DNA from: Acidobacteriaceae bacterium
Lineage (GTDB): Bacteria; Acidobacteriota; Terriglobia; Terriglobales; Acidobacteriaceae
DNA: 7,869 nt
NCBI GenBank assembly: GCA_003162495.1
Contig: PMOF01000123.1
Coordinates: 1 to 7,869 of the forward strand
Direction of reading: 5' to 3'
A model generated the notes under the pieces. It was not told the DNA's origin, did no database searches, and worked only from the letters and a program-made list of their open reading frames with translations. A program made the translations under genes and the position numbers. Of this stretch, positions 1 to 5,206 are shown one piece after another; positions within the stretch are counted from its first letter, which is position 1, and every line of letters begins with the position of its first letter.

Positions 1-2
1 CC

Positions 3-314
3 CGGCCTGCGGACGGGGCCAGCCGGGTGGCCCGGCAGAGCGATCCGGAACAAGACGAAGTGCAGTTGGAAGACTCATCCGCCGGCCCCGACCGGCTGCT
101 GCTGAGCAGCGAGATCGGAGCCTTGCAACGGAGCGCAATGCGGAGCCTGTCGCCCGCGGAACGAACGGCCTTCTTGCTGCGGCACATGGAAGATTGCACC
201 ATTGAAGAGATCGCGGCCGCGCTCGGAATCGCTCCGAATGCGGCCAAGCAGGCGGTATTTCGCGCCGTGCAAAAACTGCGCAGCCGGTTATCGGCATTAA
301 GGGTGAAGATATGA
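3..314 (+). CDS. ECF-type RNA polymerase sigma factor, C-terminal part (5' end outside window)
   Basis: This is the carboxy end of a sigma-70 family factor that directs RNA polymerase to a dedicated promoter set. The frame is open to the window edge. A GTG at 27 exists, but nothing favours it as the true start, so I treat the gene as 5'-truncated. The visible protein has an acidic linker, then sigma region 4: the stretch starting SPAERTAFLLRH leads into a helix-turn-helix (TIEEIAAALGIAPNAAKQ) and a basic recognition helix (AVFRAVQKLRSRL) that would contact the -35 element. Region 2 must lie upstream. The stop overlaps the start of the anti-sigma gene (ATGA at 311-314), the usual sign of translational coupling between a sigma factor and its inhibitor. 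The family call is firm; the target regulon cannot be read from this window. Confidence 0.85.
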   Translation, partial: RPADGASRVARQSDPEQDEVQLEDSSAGPDRLLLSSEIGALQRSAMRSLSPAERTAFLLRHMEDCTIEEIAAALGIAPNAAKQAVFRAVQKLRSRLSALRVKI

Positions 315-1087
315 AGCATTTGACGGAAGAAGAATTGATAGAAGCTTTCTACGGCGGGAACGAAACTTGCGCCGCTTCAAGGCAGCATCTTGAGATATGT
401 GTGGCTTGCGCACAGGCCCACGCTGCGCTGAAGAGCGACCTGGACGATGTGAAGCCCGTGGAACCGCCTGCCCGCGATGCCCGCTACGGCGAACAGGTGT
501 GGCAGGCGCTCGAGCCCTTGTTGCCCGCGTATGTCGACCGCACGTGGGGTTGGCGGCAGCCGGGGATGTGGCGACGCCTGGGGCTTGCGGCCGCGTGCGC
601 TCTGCTGGTGATCGGCGCTTTCTCGGCAGGCCGTCTTTGGGAGGCAAGGAAGCCGCGAATCACTGTGGCAAAGCAGGCTGCACCCGTGGTGAAGGCTCAG
701 CAGGTCGAGGTGGTTGTTCTCAGCGATCATCTTGACCGGTCCGAGCGGCTGCTGGTGGAGCTGAAACACGCCGATGCCGAGAGCGCGGAGATGGTATCTC
801 CGATGCGCGACGAGGCGCGGAGTTTGCTGGGGCCCAATCGCGTGTGCCTGAAGAATGCCACGCAAAGTGACGACCCTGCGCTGGAGGCCGCGTTGGATCA
901 TCTCGGCAGCCTGCTCGCTGAGCTCGCCAACCAGCCGGGCGGGCTCAACGCCGCCGCAATTGAACGGCTGCAAAGCGAGATGAAGGTCGAGGGCCTGCTC
1001 TTTAAAGTGCGCGTGCTGCGCACCAGAATTGCAGCGGAAACACCTTACGGAAACGATTACTCAAGGAGGGGACAAGATGAAGACTGA
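311..1087 (+). CDS. Membrane-anchored zinc-type anti-sigma factor
   Basis: This 258-residue protein probably holds the upstream sigma factor inactive at the inner membrane until a signal arrives. Residues 1-40 form a small anti-sigma domain with H26, C30 and C33 in the HxxxCxxC arrangement of zinc-binding anti-sigma proteins. A hydrophobic helix at about 90-106 (GLAAACALLVIGAFSAG), preceded by arginines, gives an N-in topology and places residues ~110-258 in the periplasm. That outer part looks helical and charged, with two likely helical hairpins (about 135-172 and 190-243), and would be the sensing region. The start overlaps the sigma stop by 4 nt; the 3' end overlaps the next CDS by 11 nt. 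The function is inferred from domain and context. The signal and any protease are not evident. Confidence 0.85.
   Translation: MKHLTEEELIEAFYGGNETCAASRQHLEICVACAQAHAALKSDLDDVKPVEPPARDARYGEQVWQALEPLLPAYVDRTWGWRQPGMWRRLGLAAACALLVIGAFSAGRLWEARKPRITVAKQAAPVVKAQQVEVVVLSDHLDRSERLLVELKHADAESAEMVSPMRDEARSLLGPNRVCLKNATQSDDPALEAALDHLGSLLAELANQPGGLNAAAIERLQSEMKVEGLLFKVRVLRTRIAAETPYGNDYSRRGQDED
1063..1069 (+). promoter_or_regulatory. Shine-Dalgarno fixing the start of the FecR-domain gene
   Basis: A perfect AAGGAGG lies 7 nt before ATG 1077, inside the last codons of the anti-sigma gene. It favours ATG 1077 over the upstream in-frame TTG at 1029, which would add 16 residues before the signal peptide. 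Confidence 0.85.
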
Positions 1088-3338
1088 GTCAGCCATCTTC
1101 ACCATCTTCATTGCGGGAATCCTGTTTTTGCCGTCGACTGGCGGAGCACAGCCCGCAGCGGGGCAGGCATTTGTGGCCAGCGCCTCGCCCGCGGGCCTCG
1201 CGGCCGATCCGGCCATCAGCGATGCTCCCGACAGCACCCTCTTTGCCGAGGGAACCCGCGCCATCAACGAGGGCCGTTGGTCCGATGCGGTGAAGATCTT
1301 CGCCCAGGTCGCCGGCCAGAATGGCGCGCACGCCGACGGCGCCCTCTACTGGAAAGCCTATGCCGAAAACAAGCAGGGCCAATCCGAGCAAGCGCTTTCC
1401 AGTTGCGGTCAGTTGCGTCAAGCCCACGCCGGCAGCAGTTGGATTGATGAGTGCGGCGCGCTCGAAATTGAGATCCGCGCTAAAAGCGGCCAGAACGTCC
1501 AGCCCAGGCCCCAGCAGGACGACGACCTCAGGCTGCTCGCGCTGAACACCCTGATGCAAAAAGATGAAAAGAGCGCGCTCGCTGAAATCGATCAGATTCT
1601 CAACAGCGACGCCTCTGAAAAGCTCAAGCAGGGTGCGCTCTTCATCATGAGAGAACACCATTCCGACACCGTCTATCCCCAGATTGCCCGCATCAGCTAC
1701 GTCGATGGCGACGTCCGCGTCATGCGCGGAGCTAAGAACCCTCGCGGCAAAGGCGCAAGCTGGGAGAAAGCCACCGCTGGCCTGCCTCTTGAAACCGGCT
1801 ACAACCTTGTCACGAGCGAGGGCCGCGCTGAAATCGAATTCGAGAATGCGTCCACGCTCTATCTCGGCGAAAATTCCGTGCTTGCATTCAACGACCTGCA
1901 CACCACCGCAGGCGTCCCGCACACTGACGTGGCTCTGCTCTCGGGCACTGCCACGATGCACATACATCCCTACGTCGCCGGCGAAGTGTTCATGATGAGG
2001 ACGCCGACCGACACGATGATCACGCACTACCCGCAAGCCGGCAATTTCCGCGTCAGCAGCTACATCGACGGCATCGCGCTCACCCCGCTCGGCGGTGGCA
2101 CTCTCGGCCTGGAAGGCTCGAACTCCCAACCGTTGACACCCGGCCAGACTCTTTACTTCAAAGAAAGCCGCCGCGTTATGGATGCCGGGCCCATCCACCC
2201 CCCGGACTTTACAGCCTGGGATCAGTGGGTCCAGACTCGTTATGCCGCACGCACGGCGGCTGAGGCCGAAGCGTTGAAAGCTTCCGGACTCAGCTCACCC
2301 ATTCCCGGATTGGCGGACATGCAGGGCAAAGGCGCGTTCTTCTCCTGCGAGCCCTATGGAACCTGCTGGCGGCCTCCATCACTCGCAACTCAACAGGCCG
2401 CCGAAACCGTCCTTCCTCAGTCCGGAACGCAAGCCGCCCCACAGATGGCACCCGGAACACCCGCCTCGCAGCCCGCACGCAGCATCGGCTTCATCGGAAA
2501 GCCCATGCCCAACGCCTCGTCCGCGGGAATTGAGGACATGTTTCCTTGTGTGCCTGATAACGTCCGCTACATGATGGCCCGCGGCGCCAATGCTGGAAAC
2601 GCTCAGGGCATGCTTGCCCTTGCGCAGTTTTATCAGGATCCCTGGATTTGGGCCGTTTGCAATTCCGGTAGCTGGATCTACAGGCAAAACCGTTACCTGT
2701 GGGTAGCCGGCAGAAGGCATCACCATCCACCCGTTCACTGGGTCAAGTTCGGCAATGCGGTGGCCTTTGTCCCCGTCCATCCTAACGACGTCAAAGACCG
2801 GCTCCCGGTCAATCGCAAAAGTCCGGTCTTCGTGGTCGACAGCAAGGGCGCTCATTCTGTCGAAAAAATGGAGTTCGGGTCGACCGAAAAAGCCGAACTC
2901 CTCAACGAACCTCCCAGGGGTCTGCGCAATGGCTTCACGTATCCCCTCGCGCGCGCCGAGGAGCCGCACATCGAAGCTCACGCCATCAAGGATGCGGTTA
3001 CGGCAAGGAATGACCTCGGCAGCATACATGGCATTCCCATCACCTTCGACCACAAGTCGCAGACATTCATGATGCCCATGCAGGAGGTTCGCGGCAGCCG
3101 GACCGTCACCGTCGTCGCTCCAATCAACAACCGCAGCGGCAATTTGCAGTCACATGCCGGCGGATTTGGCGCCGGCAATAGCCCCTCCAGCGCCGGTGGC
3201 GGCTCGCATGTCGGTGGGGGAGGCGGCAGCTCCAGTGGTGGCGGCTCACACAGTGGCGGAGGAAGCAGCAGCACAAGTACCGCCAGCGCCAGTACTGCCA
3301 GCTCCGGTGCCGCCAGCTCCGGCGGCAGCCATCACTAA
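1077..3338 (+). CDS. Exported FecR-domain protein with TPR/HEAT-like repeats and Gly/Ser/His-rich tail
   Basis: A 753-residue protein; numbering is from ATG 1077. Residues 1-24 are a signal peptide (hydrophobic IFTIFIAGILFL, probable cleavage after GGA). Residues ~55-134 contain TPR-like helices (LFAEGTRAINEGRWSDAVKIF). Residues ~152-197 match the short HEAT-like helical unit I associate with acidobacterial proteins in sigma/anti-sigma operons (LLALNTLMQKDEKSALAEI). Residues ~200-300 are a FecR-type beta domain (ARISYVDGDVRVMRG, then TGYNLVTSEGRAEIEF and ASTLYLGENSVL). Around 424-434 an aromatic CEPYGTCW stretch resembles the segment following FecR domains in related proteins. Residues ~490-590 are rich in Trp, Tyr and His (PWIWAVCNSGSWIY; RRHHHPP). 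From ~694 the protein is Gly/Ser/Ala/His low-complexity. As third gene of a sigma/anti-sigma operon, it likely acts in the periplasm or at the surface as sensor or structural output. It is not a classic cytoplasmic-to-periplasmic FecR. The exact role is unknown. Confidence 0.8.
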   Translation: MKTESAIFTIFIAGILFLPSTGGAQPAAGQAFVASASPAGLAADPAISDAPDSTLFAEGTRAINEGRWSDAVKIFAQVAGQNGAHADGALYWKAYAENKQGQSEQALSSCGQLRQAHAGSSWIDECGALEIEIRAKSGQNVQPRPQQDDDLRLLALNTLMQKDEKSALAEIDQILNSDASEKLKQGALFIMREHHSDTVYPQIARISYVDGDVRVMRGAKNPRGKGASWEKATAGLPLETGYNLVTSEGRAEIEFENASTLYLGENSVLAFNDLHTTAGVPHTDVALLSGTATMHIHPYVAGEVFMMRTPTDTMITHYPQAGNFRVSSYIDGIALTPLGGGTLGLEGSNSQPLTPGQTLYFKESRRVMDAGPIHPPDFTAWDQWVQTRYAARTAAEAEALKASGLSSPIPGLADMQGKGAFFSCEPYGTCWRPPSLATQQAAETVLPQSGTQAAPQMAPGTPASQPARSIGFIGKPMPNASSAGIEDMFPCVPDNVRYMMARGANAGNAQGMLALAQFYQDPWIWAVCNSGSWIYRQNRYLWVAGRRHHHPPVHWVKFGNAVAFVPVHPNDVKDRLPVNRKSPVFVVDSKGAHSVEKMEFGSTEKAELLNEPPRGLRNGFTYPLARAEEPHIEAHAIKDAVTARNDLGSIHGIPITFDHKSQTFMMPMQEVRGSRTVTVVAPINNRSGNLQSHAGGFGAGNSPSSAGGGSHVGGGGGSSSGGGSHSGGGSSSTSTASASTASSGAASSGGSHH
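3157..3335 (+). repeat. Gly/Ser/His-rich low-complexity coding repeat
   Basis: This is the 3' end of the FecR-domain gene. An 11-bp unit GGTGGCGGCTC occurs at 3195-3205 and again at 3237-3247, encoding GGGSHVGG and GGGSHSGG. It is followed by Ser/Thr/Ala-rich codons and a terminal GGSHH. Such tails are usually flexible surface or matrix-contacting segments and are prone to slippage-driven length variation. No function is assigned. Confidence 0.75.
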
Positions 3339-3359
3339 CCTCCGTCTCATTCAACTGAA

Positions 3360-3391
3360 ATGGGCCACTTCGCTGGCGCGGGGTGGCCCGT
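3360..3391 (+). terminator. Strong hairpin after the sigma/anti-sigma/FecR operon
   Basis: Beginning 21 nt after the stop at 3338, the sequence folds into a near-continuous 14-bp stem (3360-3373 with 3378-3391) closed by the tetraloop TGGC. The outer seven pairs GGGCCAC/GTGGCCC are perfect Watson-Crick. T3361, T3369 and T3370 face G, so they pair only as U-G in RNA made from the + strand; the opposite transcript would have A-C mismatches. This fits a 3'-end structure for the upstream operon. There is no T-run after it (only GTCTATCTCGCT follows), so it may be a weak or RNA-stabilising terminator rather than a classic intrinsic one. Confidence 0.55.
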
Positions 3392-3562
3392 CTATCTCGC
3401 TGGAGCGCATCGGTGTTTTCGTGGCGCGGGTGAGAAGAAACGAACTTCGCGTCAGGAATATGGAGTCGCAACCCCATCGCGGCGGCACCGTTGCAAAGGT
3501 CCTGATAGCCTCCGAACGGCGCAAAAGGAGCGCCACTTTGCACGCAATCCCTGTATCACCGG

Positions 3563-3604
3563 CAATCCGGACATGACGGGGAAAATGGAGTTCCGTCCGG
3601 ATTG
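3563..3604. repeat. 10-bp perfect inverted repeat with extended fold
   Basis: CAATCCGGAC (3563-3572) is repeated as its exact reverse complement at 3595-3604, 22 nt apart. Inside, GGAA/TTCC (3580-3583 with 3591-3594) adds four more pairs directly on the right arm, with a 7-nt bulge on the left. No T-run follows on either strand, so a terminator is unlikely. A structured RNA, protein-binding site or mobile-element remnant remain possible. Confidence 0.55.
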
Positions 3605-3662
3605 GCGACCAACCGGGAGTAATCGCCAGAAGATGCGTCGTTCGCTGAATCTTTCATAAATT

Positions 3663-3687
3663 GCAGGTCCTGCGTTAGGGCTTAACG
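3663..3687. repeat. Two adjoining small palindromes upstream of the hydrolase fragment
   Basis: GCAGG-T-CCTGC (3663-3673) is directly followed, sharing one base, by CGTTA-GGGCT-TAACG (3673-3687). They lie immediately before the ATG at 3694 and could be operator half-sites or 5'-leader hairpins. Chance is possible given their small size. Confidence 0.35.
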
Positions 3688-3693
3688 AACTTA

Positions 3694-3975
3694 ATGAAGG
3701 TAATTTGCGTACCCTGCATTACCAATCCCATGAGGAACCACTCGAATACAGTTTGGTCAAATGCATTGCGGTGGACAGCGAGCCTTCTGCTCACTGTCCT
3801 GGTGACGTGGTGCGCTGAGGTCCGAGCGGCGCCCCCCGACCGGGCTGCCGAGATCGATAAGCTGATGTCAACCCTGTTTGAACGAGGGCAGTTTAATGGT
3901 GCCGTCCTCGTCGCCGAAAAGGGAGAAATCATTTACCGCAAGGCGTTCGGAAAGGCGAGCGCCGAATTCGGCGTC
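3694..3975 (+). pseudogene. N-terminal fragment of a secreted serine hydrolase (beta-lactamase / PBP-like family)
   Basis: About 94 codons remain. After a charged start there is a signal peptide (LRWTASLLLTVLVTWCAEVRA, cleavage likely before APPDR), then the first strand region of a class C-type serine hydrolase: AAEIDKLMSTLFERG followed by GAVLVAEKGEIIYRKAFGKA, the family's usual opening. The protein breaks at AEFGV, before the catalytic SxxK motif that normally follows a few dozen residues later; the later YxN and KTG-like motifs are also missing, so no activity is expected. The frame stays open to a stop at 4155, but beyond 3975 it reads the antisense of an ankyrin gene. The start may instead be ATG 3730, which gives a more typical signal peptide; neither has a good ribosome binding site. 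Intact relatives of this family are usually 350-500 residues or longer. Confidence 0.75.
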
Positions 3976-4173
3976 GGGGGCGTTGATATCCGCGCCTTGT
4001 TGAACCAGGAGCCGAACCACAGGGCGATGCCCGCCAAAAGCTGCGTGGTGAAGCGCCGTCGCTCCCAGCTCGTCCCTATTATTGACCCATTCAGGATGAC
4101 TGTGAAGAATCACTTTGACGTCATCCACTGCACCCCGCTTCGCCGCCTCGATTAGCTTCTCGAATCCACTCAT
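3958..4173 (-). pseudogene. N-terminal fragment of an ankyrin-repeat protein
   Basis: Read on the - strand from ATG 4173, with GAGG a short distance upstream, the product starts MSGFEKLIEAAKRGAVDDVK and continues with one and a half ankyrin units. TALHHAAFGGHRPVVRLLVQ is the textbook ankyrin helix pair and QQGADINAPD the following loop. After DAEFGA (residues ~68-72) the frame enters the antisense of the serine hydrolase gene and stops at 3868. The tail from about residue 73 (RLSERLAVNDFSLFG) is therefore not ankyrin. Related proteins carry further sequence after the same loop, so this is a 3'-truncated gene. The open 101-codon frame could still be translated into a short chimeric protein. 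A longer N-terminus from 4248 is open but has no family resemblance. Confidence 0.75.
3960..3973. other. 14-bp perfect palindrome at the junction of two broken genes
   Basis: CGCCGAATTCGGCG is its own reverse complement. Being symmetric, it reads Ala-Glu-Phe-Gly in the frame of both gene fragments: the hydrolase on + and the ankyrin protein on -. Family resemblance to the hydrolase ends here coming from the left, and resemblance to the ankyrin protein ends here coming from the right. It is therefore the exact join point. Confidence 0.7.
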
Positions 4174-4334
4174 TCGGGTCCCTCGCCTTGTGATCGCTAT
4201 GATTTTGGAGCATAGCAGCGGACATCTGTTGCCGACAGCCCATAGCACTCAATCAGAGATTGGTCGCCCTGCCCTTTCAGGTTCCTCGCAAGGTCGGCTC
4301 TATGGAAGCCGAACAACTCCATCAATCTTTCCTC
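4174..4334. other. Divergent intergenic region with two short hairpins
   Basis: This separates the ankyrin fragment (-) from the arsR-type operon (+). It contains GCTATG/CATAGC (4196-4201 with 4211-4216, 9-nt loop) and TCGGCT/AGCCGA (4294-4299 with 4307-4312, 7-nt loop). No gene is visible. The first pair lies in the expected 5' leader of the ankyrin gene and could be regulatory; neither has a T-run to act as terminator. Confidence 0.4.
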
Positions 4335-4365
4335 TTGACACCCACCCATCGGTGCGTGGTAGCTT
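4335..4365 (+). promoter_or_regulatory. Sigma-70-like promoter of the arsR-family operon, probably leaderless
   Basis: A perfect -35 TTGACA sits at 4335-4340. The best -10 is TAGCTT at 4360-4365, with a 19-bp spacer, so it is weak in that half. Transcription would begin near 4372, essentially at GTG 4373, which has no Shine-Dalgarno before it. This pattern suggests a leaderless mRNA. Both points are inference from sequence. Confidence 0.5.
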
Positions 4366-4388
4366 ACCGTTAGTGGACGCTTACCTAC
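4358..4388. promoter_or_regulatory. Candidate operator overlapping the -10 box and start codon
   Basis: GGTA-GCT-TACC (4358-4368) is an inverted repeat over the -10 region. GCTTACC recurs 17 bp further on (4362-4368 and 4379-4385), and GTAG (4359-4362) is mirrored by CTAC (4385-4388). Autorepression by the encoded ArsR-family protein would place a site here. The assignment is tentative. Confidence 0.35.
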
Positions 4389-4762
4389 AAGCCGGACTCG
4401 ATGCCATCGGCGACCCCACCCGCATGGCTATATTCCAGAAACTCTCCTCCGGCCCATTGCCCGTCAACGAGCTCGCCCGCAGTCTTCCGGTCAGCCGCCC
4501 CGCCGTCTCCCAACACCTCCGCATCCTCAAAGACGCGGGCCTGGTCACCGACAGCAAAGCCGGAACTCGCCGTTATTACCGCCTCGATCCCAAAGGCATC
4601 GCCCTTTTGCGCGCTCACTTTGACCAGGTCTGGGATAAAGCATTGAGAGCATTTCAAACCACCGTCGAACAAATTCCCAGCGGAGGTAACCATGACAAGA
4701 ACCGCAGAAACCGCACCCCCAGCCGTCGTCCGCAAAAACGTGCGCGTTCAGGCTCCCATTGA
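4373..4762 (+). CDS. ArsR-family winged-helix transcriptional repressor
   Basis: A 129-residue DNA-binding repressor, if GTG 4373 is the start. It opens with YLQAGLDAIGDPTRMAIFQKL, the usual first helices of the family. The helix-turn-helix follows (VNELARSLPVSRPAVSQHLRIL, residues ~31-52), then the beta wing (AGTRRYYRLDP, ~63-73) and a C-terminal dimer helix. It has no cysteine, so the metal-binding motifs of classical ArsR/SmtB sensors are absent. This is the branch often found beside AHSA1/SRPBCC genes, and control of that neighbour is the likely role. The frame is open upstream to 4115, but that part reads antisense ankyrin sequence and intergenic DNA. The gene overlaps the next one by 71 bp. 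Its last ~26 residues (GGNHDKNRRNRTPSRR and on) are a very basic tail read out of frame over the neighbour's start. Confidence 0.85.
   Translation: MDAYLQAGLDAIGDPTRMAIFQKLSSGPLPVNELARSLPVSRPAVSQHLRILKDAGLVTDSKAGTRRYYRLDPKGIALLRAHFDQVWDKALRAFQTTVEQIPSGGNHDKNRRNRTPSRRPQKRARSGSH
4682..4686 (+). promoter_or_regulatory. Shine-Dalgarno for the SRPBCC gene
   Basis: GGAGG lies 5 nt before ATG 4692, inside the arsR-type coding frame. It supports independent initiation of the second gene despite the long overlap. Confidence 0.75.
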
Positions 4763-5195
4763 GCGCGCCTTTTCCGTCTTCGTCGAACAGATGGAGACCT
4801 GGTGGCCCGCCCATCATCACATCGGCGCAAACGCCTTTCAATCGATCTTCGTAGAGCCTCGCGCTGGAGGCCGTTGGTACGAACGCGACACCCAGGGAAA
4901 CCAGTGCGACTGGGGAACCGTCATCGCCTGGAACCCGCCGCATAAAGTCTCGCTCTCCTGGCACCTGGGCCCGGACTGGAAGTTCAATCCCGACCTCGCA
5001 CTTGCCAGCGAAATCGAAATCCGCTTCACCCCCGATGGGCCTTTCACGCTGGTCGAACTCGAGCATCGCGGAATCGAACGCCACGGCGAGGGATACGAGC
5101 AGCTTGTCGCCGCCTTGAATTCGCCCGACGCCTGGACAGCCACTCTGGCCGCCTTCGCCAACGCAATCGCCAACCCCCAACCCGCAAAGGAGTAG
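4692..5195 (+). CDS. SRPBCC-fold protein of the AHSA1 (Hsp90-ATPase activator homologue-like) family
   Basis: A 167-residue soluble protein with the START-like helix-grip fold, which makes a deep hydrophobic pocket for a small ligand. The order of features fits AHSA1-type proteins: a first strand with VRVQAPIERAFSVFVEQMETWW (~17-38), the turn FVEPRAGGRWYE (~53-64), WGTVIAWNPPHKVSLSW (~74-90), EIEIRFTPDG and TLVELEHRGIERHGEGYEQL (~119-138), then a closing helix containing W148 and the segment LAAFANAI. Bacterial members usually have no proven chaperone role; many are regulated by the adjacent ArsR repressor, as seems likely here. It shares a transcript with the flanking genes. The ligand or substrate cannot be read from the sequence. 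Confidence 0.85.
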   Translation: MTRTAETAPPAVVRKNVRVQAPIERAFSVFVEQMETWWPAHHHIGANAFQSIFVEPRAGGRWYERDTQGNQCDWGTVIAWNPPHKVSLSWHLGPDWKFNPDLALASEIEIRFTPDGPFTLVELEHRGIERHGEGYEQLVAALNSPDAWTATLAAFANAIANPQPAKE

Positions 5196-5206
5196 CGACT
5201 CTTTCT

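Larger units (their letters stand above)
3392..3693. other. Gene-free, inverted-repeat-rich intergenic stretch
   Basis: I find no convincing protein here. The short open frames lack recognisable sequence and usable ribosome binding sites. What it holds is a series of inverted repeats: GGCGC/GCGCC (3518-3522 with 3530-3534), a 10-bp pair at 3563-3604, TGGCGA/TCGCCA (3603-3608 with 3623-3628), and two adjoining small palindromes just before 3694. A possible -10-like CATAAA at 3655-3660 has no matching -35. Decayed mobile or regulatory DNA is a reasonable reading, but nothing identifies it. Confidence 0.5.

Noticed and set aside
1089..2198. 369-residue - strand frame opposite the FecR-domain gene
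   Set aside because: The + strand product has a signal peptide, recognisable domains and a perfect ribosome binding site. The opposite frame is a codon-bias shadow.
3154..3576. 140-residue Ala/Pro-rich frame overlapping the end of the FecR-domain gene
   Set aside because: Most of it is the +1 shadow of the Gly/Ser repeat. The part beyond 3338 has no recognisable sequence and crosses the hairpin.
3360..3659. 99-residue + strand frame in the intergenic stretch
   Set aside because: Its ATG is inside the hairpin stem, there is no ribosome binding site, and the composition (many Arg, His, Cys) is typical of a chance frame in GC-rich DNA.
3673..3687. Integron attC-like site (GTTAGGG and GCTTAAC cores next to each other)
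   Set aside because: GCTTAAC fits RYYYAAC, but GTTAGGG does not fit GTTRRRY, the two cores are adjacent rather than 60-140 bases apart, and the imperfect long inverted repeat between them is missing.
4115..4372. N-terminal extension of the ArsR-family protein from 4115
   Set aside because: The extra 86 residues read antisense ankyrin coding sequence and intergenic DNA, have no family resemblance, and run across the TTGACA promoter.
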